From assembly GCA_964419335.1 (NCBI GenBank), contig CAYQOX010000097.1, positions 1-6,051 of the forward strand: a DNA stretch of 6,051 nucleotides, given 5' to 3'. The position numbers and the translations under genes were made by a program. The notes under the pieces are model-generated. The model did not search any database. It was given only the letters and a program-made list of their open reading frames with translations, and was not told the origin of the DNA. This DNA comes from CAYQOX01 sp964419335. Lineage in GTDB: Bacteria > Hinthialibacterota > Hinthialibacteria > Hinthialibacterales > Hinthialibacteraceae. How positions within the stretch are numbered: the first letter of the stretch is position 1; every line of letters starts with the position of its first letter. This document shows, piece by piece, positions 1-5,954 of the stretch.

Positions 1-320
1 TATTTGATCCAATGGATATGGCATTTTTGTGTCCCTCTGGGTACCACGATTGCTTACAACGCTTCCTCGTCAACGTTGTCATGAACTCTCTATTTCCAGT
101 TGGCCTATTGTTCGGTATGGCTATTTCATATTTGAATGAGAGATTCATTATTCTTTAATTGGCAAAAACTATTTTCATTATACATGGAAACAATTCTTCC
201 GGGAAAAGCCAATGTAGACGAAATGATGAGAAAAATCTCAAAATTGCCCTTTCTGCACAAACCAACCCCTTGTAAACTTGGCGTAAATATGATTGCAATG
301 AACTCGAGGTTGAGGCTATC
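1..320. other. Left-edge region without a convincing gene
   Basis: This stretch precedes the glycosyltransferase operon. On the + strand one frame is open from base 3 to a TAA at 156-158. It reads as about 51 residues ending in a hydrophobic stretch (VGLLFGMAISYL) and could be the C-terminal end of a membrane protein starting outside the window. An open run of that length is also expected by chance fairly often, and no family is recognisable. On the - strand a short frame starts at base 82 and runs off the left edge, with equally little support. No clear terminator hairpin and no well-spaced -35/-10 pair was found on the + strand. The glycosyltransferase genes are therefore probably transcribed from further upstream, or from a promoter I cannot recognise. 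Confidence 0.4.
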
Positions 321-324
321 GTGA
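136..324 (+). CDS. Doubtful small ORF overlapping the first glycosyltransferase start
   Basis: This is a 62-codon open frame with no recognisable domain, signal peptide or repeat. Its TGA overlaps the GTG start of the next gene (GTGA), an arrangement typical of translational coupling and the main argument for it. Against it: there is no Shine-Dalgarno sequence before the ATG at 136 or the internal ATG at 184. All four arginines use AGA or AGG, whereas the neighbouring glycosyltransferase genes use almost only CGN. The predicted protein is basic, with no conserved-looking core. It is more likely a chance frame, or the decayed tail of a gene, than a functional protein. Confidence 0.2.
   Translation: MRDSLFFNWQKLFSLYMETILPGKANVDEMMRKISKLPFLHKPTPCKLGVNMIAMNSRLRLS
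306..315 (+). promoter_or_regulatory. Ribosome binding site deciding the GTG start
   Basis: GAGGTTGAGG holds two SD-like cores: GAGG at 312-315 lies 5 bases before GTG 321, and GAGGT at 306-310 lies 10 bases before it. It supports the non-ATG start, after which the protein opens directly with the first beta strand of the fold (LLLIGVGPLP). Confidence 0.6.
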
Positions 325-1757
325 GTAATCTACTCCTGATTGGTGTAGGACCGCTTCCGTTTTATGAATCGGACCGTTTATACGGTTTTGGTATTCGTAC
401 GTGGCAATTTACCCTTCCTTTATTAGCCGCCGGCCATCGAATCATTCTCGTTACCTGTGAGTTCGGTATCCAGCGTGAAAGTGGGATACAAACCCGCTAT
501 CGTTACAAGCCCTCCACGTTCGGAGAATTAGAACATATTTCTCTCCCGGAACCTACCCCGCGTAATCAAAATGTCTTGCTGACACGCATTGAGGATATCA
601 TTAAAACCTATAAACCGGTGGGAATTATCACCGCCGGTTCGACGATTTCTACCAATCTTGCTGCTTCAATCAAAACCGATCTCCCTATCTGGATGGACAT
701 GTTTGGCGATCTTTTCGCCGAAGTCCAAGCCAAAAGCCCCTATTCGAACGAGATCAATGAAATTCGCTTCTTTCATCAGATTTTATCACGGGTATTAATA
801 CGGGGTGATCGCTTCTCCGTGGTTTCGGAAATGCAGCGCGGCGCGGCTATCGGTCAACTAGGATTAATGGGACGCTTGAACCGCCACACCTTGGGGGAGG
901 AACTGATCTGGACGATTCCCTGTGCCTTTAATGGCGAGGTGGCTCCAGTAAAGCGTTCGCCGACTATCTTCCGTGGAAAAGAAATTGCTCAATCTGATTT
1001 CCTCATTTTGTGCAGCGGGGGCTTTAATACATGGACGGATGTAGAAACCCTATTTGAGTGTATTGAAAACGCCATGGAAAAAAATAGGCGTATTCATTGC
1101 GCTGTGACCGGCGGTGCGATCTCCGGTCACCACGAAGACGGCTTTAACCGCTTTCGCAGTTTGATCTCCAAAAGTCCTTTTGAATCTCGTTTTCACTTAC
1201 TCGGTTGGCTTCCTACAGATGAGATGGAACAGATTACCCTGGAGGCTGATCTGGGGATTAACGTTGATCTACCGATCTATGAATCGGTTTTAGGCAGCCG
1301 TAATCGTATTCTTTTCTGGATGCAGTGTGGGCTTCCTACATTAACCACAGTTACCACCGAATTGTCCCAATTTATCACCGGGAATGAATTAGCCTTAGGC
1401 GCGCCTACTGGAGATGTCCGGGCTCTCACGAATCAAATTCTTAAAGTTGCCAATCACCCCCTCGAAATCAAGAATATGGCAATCAAAGCGAAACGTTTTG
1501 CTTATGATTATTTTTCCTTTGAAGAAACCACCCAGCCTCTTCTGCGCTGGGCCAAAAGACCGGTTAAGGCATCTGACAATGTTGAACGCGATCTTCGTAA
1601 CGACCAACCGTTAAACCAAGTGGATGCTTTGTGGCATGCTTGGGCTTTTTCGAAAGATACCAAACAGATTGATTTTTCTCTACCCGTGCAGCCCAAACCA
1701 GTGATTAAAACACGTCCTCAAGGGAAAAGTTGGTGGCGTCGACTTTGGGGGTTCTAA
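321..1757 (+). CDS. GT4-like (GT-B fold) glycosyltransferase
   Basis: This 478-residue protein probably transfers a sugar from a nucleotide-sugar donor in surface polysaccharide assembly, at the cytoplasmic face of the membrane. Sequence evidence: an N-terminal Rossmann-like strand (LLLIGVGPLP, 4-13) with LLAAGHRIILVT (34-45); an acceptor-side segment WMDMFGDLFAEVQ (124-136); GDRFSVVSEMQRGA (162-175); and a second Rossmann half starting LILCSGGFNTWTD (228-240). FHLLGWLP (291-298) and E321 followed by GSRNR and CGLPTLTT (to 343) form the donor-binding end. The usual EX7E spacing of GT4 enzymes is absent; the E...R-x-R...GLP pattern resembles, from memory, a GT4-like subfamily of polysaccharide clusters. 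Residues after about 410 extend past the fold and end in a Trp/Arg-rich tail. The GTG start is chosen from the SD site and the N-terminal strand. The next gene begins 2 bases after the stop. The family is fairly sure; donor and acceptor are unknown. Confidence 0.82.
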   Translation: MSNLLLIGVGPLPFYESDRLYGFGIRTWQFTLPLLAAGHRIILVTCEFGIQRESGIQTRYRYKPSTFGELEHISLPEPTPRNQNVLLTRIEDIIKTYKPVGIITAGSTISTNLAASIKTDLPIWMDMFGDLFAEVQAKSPYSNEINEIRFFHQILSRVLIRGDRFSVVSEMQRGAAIGQLGLMGRLNRHTLGEELIWTIPCAFNGEVAPVKRSPTIFRGKEIAQSDFLILCSGGFNTWTDVETLFECIENAMEKNRRIHCAVTGGAISGHHEDGFNRFRSLISKSPFESRFHLLGWLPTDEMEQITLEADLGINVDLPIYESVLGSRNRILFWMQCGLPTLTTVTTELSQFITGNELALGAPTGDVRALTNQILKVANHPLEIKNMAIKAKRFAYDYFSFEETTQPLLRWAKRPVKASDNVERDLRNDQPLNQVDALWHAWAFSKDTKQIDFSLPVQPKPVIKTRPQGKSWWRRLWGF

Positions 1758-1759
1758 TT

Positions 1760-2818
1760 ATGGTTAAAGTCAGCTTTCTAATTCCTCACCATAAAAACAA
1801 AAAACTACTGGCGCCTTTGTTTTTCTCTCTCTTTAATATGGAAACTGAAAAATACCGGGTGGAATTTGTCCTGGTTGATAATGCTTCTAACGATGGTTCG
1901 GTACCCTGGCTGCGTAAGCATTATCCCAAAGCGCGTATTTATCAGTTACCCAGAAATATGGGGTTCGCCCCCGCGCTTAACCAAGCTGCCAAGGCCTGCG
2001 ATACCGAGTGGCTGGTTTTTTTAAATAACGACACTTTTGTCGATCCCGATTGGCTTCCCCATATGATGTATGCGGTCAAAAAAACGAACGCTTCTTGTTT
2101 TGCGAGTCATATCTTCAATTGGAAGGGCACCAAAACCCAGTTCGCAGGCGGATGGGTTAATCTCTTTGGCAAAGGATTCGAAAGCCCCGTGTTGAAATCG
2201 CCTAAGCCGTATGAGATTTTTTTTCCCTGTGGGGGAGCCATGATGATTCGCCGGGATGTATTTTTAAACGCAGGTGGGTTTGACGAGGATTTCTTTATGC
2301 TCTTTGAAGATGTTGATTTAGGTTGGCGCTTGCGTCTAATGGGTGAGAAAGTTTTTATGGTTCCTGATGCTTTTGTCATGCACCGCGGCCATGCTTCTCT
2401 AGGAAAAGAAGCCTATACCCAAAAAGCCTTGTATTACGAGCGCAACAGTTTAGCCATGATTTATAAACATTTTGCAGATGAAACCCTATGTGTAATCTTT
2501 CCCTTGGCCTTGCGTGATGCATTGATCCGCGCAGCCGCGATTGGAGGTACCGGTTATCCCTTTCGCTATTCTCCTGAGGGATTTGCTATGCGAAGCGCCA
2601 TCGCAGCGTTTTTTCGTGATCTCCACAAATGGAAGAAAAAACGTGCTTGGGTTCAATCCCAACGCAAGGTTTCAGATCAAGAAATCATAAAACGCTTCTT
2701 TCCTCAAACCGAACAACGATGGGCTTATTGCGATCGTCATTACCACCGCCTGAATGCGCCCCCCGTTTCCAAGCAATTAAATGCGATTATGCACCAAGCC
2801 AAACAATTGACCTCATAG
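1760..2818 (+). CDS. Family 2 glycosyltransferase, rhamnosyltransferase-like
   Basis: This 352-residue GT-A inverting glycosyltransferase resembles the WbbL/RfbF-type rhamnosyltransferases of O-antigen and cell-wall polysaccharide synthesis. It should act in the cytoplasm on a lipid-linked or growing glycan acceptor. Visible motifs in order: VSFLIPHHK (4-12); VLVDNASNDGS (37-47), the nucleotide-binding loop; LPRNMGFAPALNQA (63-76); the metal-binding NNDT (89-92, DXD equivalent); CGGAMMIRRDVF (157-168); GGFDEDFFMLFEDVDLGWRL (172-191), whose ED at 183-184 provides the likely catalytic base; and H208 in the distal MHRGH. The C-terminal 100 or so residues are basic and less conserved. ATG 1760 is preferred over an in-frame GTG at 1730 because the family starts immediately at the first strand. 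The TAA of the upstream gene lies 2 bases before, with a weak G-rich SD at 1747-1751, so translation is probably coupled. The sugar specificity is inferred only from resemblance. Confidence 0.93.
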   Translation: MVKVSFLIPHHKNKKLLAPLFFSLFNMETEKYRVEFVLVDNASNDGSVPWLRKHYPKARIYQLPRNMGFAPALNQAAKACDTEWLVFLNNDTFVDPDWLPHMMYAVKKTNASCFASHIFNWKGTKTQFAGGWVNLFGKGFESPVLKSPKPYEIFFPCGGAMMIRRDVFLNAGGFDEDFFMLFEDVDLGWRLRLMGEKVFMVPDAFVMHRGHASLGKEAYTQKALYYERNSLAMIYKHFADETLCVIFPLALRDALIRAAAIGGTGYPFRYSPEGFAMRSAIAAFFRDLHKWKKKRAWVQSQRKVSDQEIIKRFFPQTEQRWAYCDRHYHRLNAPPVSKQLNAIMHQAKQLTS

Positions 2819-2865
2819 AATGCTATCCCCTTTATTGTTAATGTATTTAATTTCCTAATATTTTA

Positions 2866-2891
2866 TTATTTGATAAATAAATCGTTTTTTT
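2866..2891 (+). terminator. Weak possible terminator after the glycosyltransferase operon
   Basis: TTATTT (2866-2871), GAT loop, AAATAA (2875-2880) form a 6-bp stem made only of A-T pairs, followed after four bases by seven T residues (2885-2891). The stem would be unstable, so it is only a candidate; no better hairpin follows the operon before the next promoter. Confidence 0.25.
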
Positions 2892-2901
2892 GCATAAGTA
2901 G

Positions 2902-2930
2902 TTGACGATTTGTGCGTAATATGGAATGAT
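2902..2930 (+). promoter_or_regulatory. Sigma70-like promoter of the LamG gene
   Basis: A near-consensus -35 TTGACG (2902-2907) is separated by 17 bases from AATGAT (2925-2930), a 4/6 match to the -10 hexamer. Transcription would begin near 2937 and give a leader of about 48 bases before the ATG at 2985. The location in the only AT-rich gap upstream of the gene supports it. Confidence 0.5.
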
Positions 2931-2971
2931 GGATATATCGCATGAGTGCGGAAATTTTATCTCTATGTAAG

Positions 2972-2977
2972 AGGAGG
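2972..2977 (+). promoter_or_regulatory. Consensus Shine-Dalgarno fixing the LamG start
   Basis: AGGAGG lies 7 bases upstream of ATG 2985. This decides the start against the in-frame GTG at 2946, from which the same AGGAGG would be translated as part of the protein and the signal peptide would gain an unlikely N-terminal extension. Confidence 0.9.
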
Positions 2978-2984
2978 AAGAGTT

Positions 2985-4418
2985 ATGTGGAAAACAATTG
3001 GATATAGCTTTGCTATGATCGCAGTCTTGGCTTTTTCCACTCAAGCACAGACTGTGGGGTATTGGGAATTTGACACCGAAGACACAATCCTTGAGGATAG
3101 TTCCGGCAATGGCCTGGATGGTCAGGTGGGTTTCGATGTATCAACAGAAACCGACCCTGTTCCTAGCGAGGATACGCCTTCCGGAGCAGAAGGTGACCGC
3201 GCTTTAAAGATTATCGGCGGACCTGTGGTTGCAGATGATTCTGAGAACTCCTTGCTTGATTTGGCCGACCAAGAATTTACGGCGGAATTGTGGATCAAAG
3301 TCTATGATGAGTTACAAGGTCTCAGCTGGCGCGGTACGGTTTATTATGGCCGTCACGGAACCGGGTGGGGAATTGGTACCCGCGACCAGGAATTAAAATT
3401 TACTCTATTTGGCGTTGTGGATATGTTCCCTGGGATTGATTTAGAGGCGGATGAGCAATGGCATCATTTAGCTTTTGAGTATGAACCCGAAGTAGGAGTG
3501 GAATTTTATCTTGATGGTGAATTTTTTACTTTTTATGAAGAAACTCGTCCAATGATCCAGACCGATACCAATATTTTGTGGCTCGGAACCGAAGATGGTG
3601 CCAGCCGGCCGATTCCTGCTTTTCTAGACCGTTTCCGCGTTACTGAAGGATTGCTTGAGCCTTCCGATCTCGATTCTGATCCAACCGATCCAAAACCAGT
3701 GACTGATGATACGATCGTGTATTTCCCGTTTGACGAAGAATCTGGGCCAGAATATCAAGATACTGCAGGTGGTTTAGTAGCCTTAGCGGGAACGCAATGG
3801 TTTGCTCAGAAACAAGCGCCTGATTTTACCGAGGATACACCATCGGGTGAAGGATTGTCTCTCTATTTTACCCAAGGGGATCATGCCATTATTCGTGATC
3901 TAGAAGATCAGATGAACTTCCAGGATCAAAGTTTTACTCTCGAAGCCTGGATTAAACCCGAAGAATTTGCTCAAGATAGTGCCGTAATCATGCGCTATGG
4001 CGGCTCTGAAACAGCTCCAGATGATTCCGGTGGATATGGCCTTACCGCTAATCAGGCCAATGGAACCGCAACACTGATTTTTTATCAAATTGATGCGGGG
4101 GATGCTTATTCCATTACAACTCCAGAAAATTCTCTACCTTTCGATGACGAATGGCATCATATCGCCGCTTCGTATAATGAAGATGAATTTATGGTACAGC
4201 TCTTCGTGGATGGAGAACTTGTCCATGAGGAAGAATACTTTCTAGGGATCATCACCGCCAAAGATTCATCCTTGGTTCATCTTTCAGGACAATGGGATGG
4301 TCGAGAGGCCTATATTGGTTATATAGATCGGGTTCGTATTTCAGCTGATGCCTTGGCTTCTGAAGAACTTGACTATGAAGAACCAGTGACTTTCGTTTCA
4401 GAGTGGTCTCTTTACTAA
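2985..4418 (+). CDS. Secreted acidic protein with two LamG-like domains
   Basis: This 477-residue protein opens with a signal peptide: a lysine at position 3, a hydrophobic core to about 17 and a cleavage site after TQA (A21). Two concanavalin A/LamG-like (Laminin_G_3 type) jelly-roll domains follow. The first (about 25-222) shows YWEFD, DSSGNGLDG (38-46), FTAELWIK (98-105), EQWHHLAF (157-164), VEFYLDGE (172-179) and FLDRFRVT (213-220). The second (about 243-455) shows FPFDEESG, FTLEAWIKP (317-325), DEWHHIAASY (388-397), VQLFVDGE (404-411) and YIDRVRIS (446-453). A linker rich in Asp and Pro (226-242) joins them. Such domains bind carbohydrate or protein ligands outside the cell or in the periplasm; no catalytic domain is present. 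No C-terminal anchor or sorting signal is visible. The Asp/Glu-rich composition implies a very low pI. It has its own promoter and is not part of the glycosyltransferase operon. The ligand is unknown. Confidence 0.9.
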   Translation: MWKTIGYSFAMIAVLAFSTQAQTVGYWEFDTEDTILEDSSGNGLDGQVGFDVSTETDPVPSEDTPSGAEGDRALKIIGGPVVADDSENSLLDLADQEFTAELWIKVYDELQGLSWRGTVYYGRHGTGWGIGTRDQELKFTLFGVVDMFPGIDLEADEQWHHLAFEYEPEVGVEFYLDGEFFTFYEETRPMIQTDTNILWLGTEDGASRPIPAFLDRFRVTEGLLEPSDLDSDPTDPKPVTDDTIVYFPFDEESGPEYQDTAGGLVALAGTQWFAQKQAPDFTEDTPSGEGLSLYFTQGDHAIIRDLEDQMNFQDQSFTLEAWIKPEEFAQDSAVIMRYGGSETAPDDSGGYGLTANQANGTATLIFYQIDAGDAYSITTPENSLPFDDEWHHIAASYNEDEFMVQLFVDGELVHEEEYFLGIITAKDSSLVHLSGQWDGREAYIGYIDRVRISADALASEELDYEEPVTFVSEWSLY

Positions 4419-4474
4419 TTTTCTTGGTATTGCTGCGGAAAAAACTGAACTTTTATCCTTACGTCCCTGAGGGC

Positions 4475-4502
4475 TTGGAAATTTTTTCTTTAAGGCTATG
4501 AT
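4475..4502 (+). promoter_or_regulatory. Sigma70-like promoter of the small basic protein gene
   Basis: TTGGAA (4475-4480) and TATGAT (4497-4502) are separated by 16 bases. Each matches the consensus at four or five of six positions. Transcription from about 4509 would leave a leader of some 30 bases with a good SD. A 9-bp odd palindrome (CCCTGAGGG, 4465-4473) abuts the -35 and could be a regulator site, though it is short. Confidence 0.6.
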
Positions 4503-4537
4503 AATTTCGTAAAATACCAACAAACGAGGTGAAATTC

Positions 4538-4627
4538 ATGGCCAAAGGTAAAAATAAAAAAGCCCATCAACTTAAGTGGCGTAAGAAAAAAGCAAATCAC
4601 GGGAAAATTCCCTGCAAGGGACGTTGA
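4538..4627 (+). CDS. 29-residue basic protein, candidate bL37-like ribosomal protein
   Basis: The product is 29 residues, with 13 lysines or arginines, three histidines, one tryptophan and no acidic residue, as expected for a protein buried in rRNA. It opens MAKGKNKKAHQLKWRKKK and ends KKKANHGKIPCKGR. From memory, the mycobacterial large-subunit protein bL37 (about 24 residues) starts MAKRGRKKR and ends with an ANHGKRPN-type motif. The shared MAK start, Lys/Arg block and ANHGK-x-P core make a homologue, or a convergent rRNA-binding peptide, the best guess. The gene is clearly real as a unit: an AGGTG SD (4527-4531) 6 bases before the ATG, a promoter at 4475-4502 and a strong terminator at 4661-4687. 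Being monocistronic, it is not in a classical ribosomal operon. Alternatives are another small ribosome- or nucleic-acid-binding peptide. The CDS is confident; the function is moderate. Confidence 0.8.
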   Translation: MAKGKNKKAHQLKWRKKKANHGKIPCKGR

Positions 4628-4660
4628 ATTGTAAATAATATAAAATTAATTACTTATACC

Positions 4661-4687
4661 AAAAACGGCCGTATGGCCGTTTTTTTT
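4661..4687 (+). terminator. Strong intrinsic terminator after the small basic protein gene
   Basis: AAAAACGGCC (4661-4670), a GTAT loop, then GGCCGTTTTT (4675-4684) form a perfect 10-bp inverted repeat with a 5-bp GC-rich core, and an unbroken run of eight T residues (4680-4687). The matching A run on the left arm means it could also work for transcripts arriving on the - strand. It isolates the small gene from the next one. Confidence 0.93.
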
Positions 4688-4780
4688 ATGGTAAAAAATC
4701 AAATTGTTTCCGCTGTGATTTCTCCATTGGTAGAAGAAGAACGTATGATTTTCTTTCGGATGGAGAAAGATGACTCCTAA
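4688..4780 (+). CDS. Doubtful 30-codon ORF overlapping the hub-like gene start
   Basis: This frame starts at an ATG immediately after the terminator T run and stops at a TAA inside the next gene (11-base overlap). The peptide MVKNQIVSAVISPLVEEER continues for another 11 residues and matches no family I know. No SD is possible, since the terminator hairpin directly precedes the ATG and transcription should end there. Its overlap with ATG 4770 could act as a coupling leader if a promoter lies in this gap, but TATGAT at 4744-4749 has no matching -35. Most likely it is a chance frame. Confidence 0.15.
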   Translation: MVKNQIVSAVISPLVEEERMIFFRMEKDDS

Positions 4781-5873
4781 ACCTGACATTTTTATAAGCA
4801 TTTACCCCTCTTCTCACGATGTAGCGGCAGCCACAATTCACTCTCCCCGTAAAGTTATTATCAAAGCTGGTTTTGGTGCCCAAAGACGCCGTTGTTGGGT
4901 GGAACTCTATAACGAAGATTGTGAGATCCCACTTGAACTTGGCTATACTGTAAAAGTGGAAATCAAGGGGATCCAATGTTTTTGGGGTTATATTCAACAA
5001 AAACGAATCGATTCCATCGATGATCATCTCTCTTTCTACGCCGAATGGAATCCCGAACGTGAATTTGTCCGACCCGTCGCTGACTTGTTTCAAAATCAAA
5101 CCACGACTCAAATGCTCGAGACTATTCTCATCGCTTACGAACTTACCCGCCGCGATAATCACACGCATCATTTTACGTTTGAGCGTATCGAGTTTGTGGA
5201 ATATCCTCTTTTTTCCACTGTGGATTTATTGGCGAAGCTGAGTGGAAATTGGATATGGGATGTCTATGAGGATTTGACCTTATCGTTTCGCCCCCCGAGT
5301 CTTCAACCCGATCACCGCATTGCTTTAAAGCATGATGCCTATACCGTCAATCTCTGGGAAACGGTCGAGGATATCACCTCGTATATACTATTGCACGGGG
5401 GAATTGTAGATGGTACGAATTATGAAAGTTGGGTGGCCATACCGGGGAGTTTCCATCGCTCCGAACATGACTACACCTCGATCTATGTACGCCCTGTTCT
5501 AGCCTATGATGCGCTGGAAGTCCTTCGCCAGGCGATTATGGAGCAAATGTCGCGTGCTCACTATGAACATTATGTAGATTTAATAGGTTACGGAGAAACG
5601 ATCCAACCGGGAGATAGGGTGCAATTTATCATCGATGATCTACCACTCTTTCCTCAAAATCAGGTCTTTCGTGTAAAATCCCGCGAACTTACATACGCCC
5701 ATGAATCCTTGCAGACCAGACTTTATCTCACCTCCGGATGGGAATCATCACCGACCTACTTGTATTACTTTCGTCATGATACTCCCCTGGTCCCGACGAT
5801 GATCGAGCAGCCAAGCGCCCCATTTCAATTAGATGTAAGCGCTTTGGATTCAGCCTCTTACTTAGATTATTGA
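4770..5873 (+). CDS. Putative phage tail/baseplate hub-like protein
   Basis: This 367-residue protein has no signal peptide or membrane segment. Its order of parts recalls tail hub proteins (gpD, gp27, VgrG N-terminal half, XkdQ-like): a beta-barrel start (VIIKAGFGAQRRRCWVEL, 29-46) leading to 'LGYTVKVEIKGIQCFWGYI' (57-75); a helical insertion with LFQNQTTTQMLETILIAYEL (106-125); STVDLLAKLSGNWIWDVYEDLTLSFRP (149-175), like the hub element where a helix precedes a 'W-x-v-d-...-L-x-f-x-P' hairpin; then a late strand-rich domain with IQPGDRVQFII (278-288), VFRVKSRELTYAHES (299-313) and TRLYLTSG (316-323). The last 45 residues are an extension of no known type. The start is firm: GGAG at 4762-4765 precedes the ATG (spacing short, 4 bases) and an in-frame TGA lies at 4746. 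The gene stands alone between terminators. The assignment rests on pattern resemblance, not on a diagnostic motif; an unrelated beta-rich protein remains possible. Confidence 0.6.
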   Translation: MTPKPDIFISIYPSSHDVAAATIHSPRKVIIKAGFGAQRRRCWVELYNEDCEIPLELGYTVKVEIKGIQCFWGYIQQKRIDSIDDHLSFYAEWNPEREFVRPVADLFQNQTTTQMLETILIAYELTRRDNHTHHFTFERIEFVEYPLFSTVDLLAKLSGNWIWDVYEDLTLSFRPPSLQPDHRIALKHDAYTVNLWETVEDITSYILLHGGIVDGTNYESWVAIPGSFHRSEHDYTSIYVRPVLAYDALEVLRQAIMEQMSRAHYEHYVDLIGYGETIQPGDRVQFIIDDLPLFPQNQVFRVKSRELTYAHESLQTRLYLTSGWESSPTYLYYFRHDTPLVPTMIEQPSAPFQLDVSALDSASYLDY

Positions 5874-5927
5874 ACGAGATGTTTTCCCTTCACCCCACCC
5901 TCCTCTTTTTCCTACCTACCATTCTTA

Positions 5928-5954
5928 AGGGAGCCAAGCCTCCCTCTTTTTTTT
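5928..5954 (+). terminator. Intrinsic terminator after the hub-like gene
   Basis: AGGGAG (5928-5933) pairs with CTCCCT (5940-5945) around a 6-base CCAAGC loop and is followed by C and then eight T residues (5947-5954). It lies 55 bases after the stop codon, beyond a pyrimidine-rich stretch (5882-5926), and closes the hub-like transcription unit. Confidence 0.85.

Noticed and set aside
2..82. Minus-strand frame starting at base 82 and leaving the left edge
   Set aside because: Only 27 codons are visible, the SD is poor, and a TATAAT-like hexamer on that strand (about 178-183) has no -35 at the right distance.
1730..1759. Upstream GTG start extending the family 2 glycosyltransferase by 10 residues
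   Set aside because: Family 2 enzymes begin directly at the first strand, which follows ATG 1760; the extension overlaps the previous gene and has no conserved feature.
2107..2379. 90-codon antisense frame inside the family 2 glycosyltransferase
   Set aside because: It covers the strongly conserved catalytic region of that enzyme on the other strand; its composition (Ser, Pro, Lys rich) is what the complement of such a region gives.
2946..2984. Upstream GTG start extending the LamG protein by 13 residues
   Set aside because: The extension would be encoded by the SD sequence itself and would place charged residues before a well-formed signal peptide that starts at ATG 2985.
2847..3044. 65-codon antisense frame across the LamG promoter
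   Set aside because: It spans an AT-rich gap, the promoter and the signal peptide codons of the opposite strand, with no SD or recognisable motif.
4424..4520. 8-bp inverted repeat TTGGTATT / AATACCAA flanking the small-gene promoter
   Set aside because: The arms are 81 bases apart and an 8-bp match within a gap of this size is not rare by chance; no stem continues beyond it.
4686..5171. 161-codon antisense frame over the start of the hub-like gene
   Set aside because: It lies opposite a gene with an SD site and coherent protein sequence, has no domain of its own and would end within the terminator hairpin; it is a shadow frame.
321..5873. A single multi-gene system joining glycosyltransferases, LamG, basic protein and hub-like protein
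   Set aside because: Separate promoters and two intrinsic terminators split the region into independent units, and no functional link between the products is visible.
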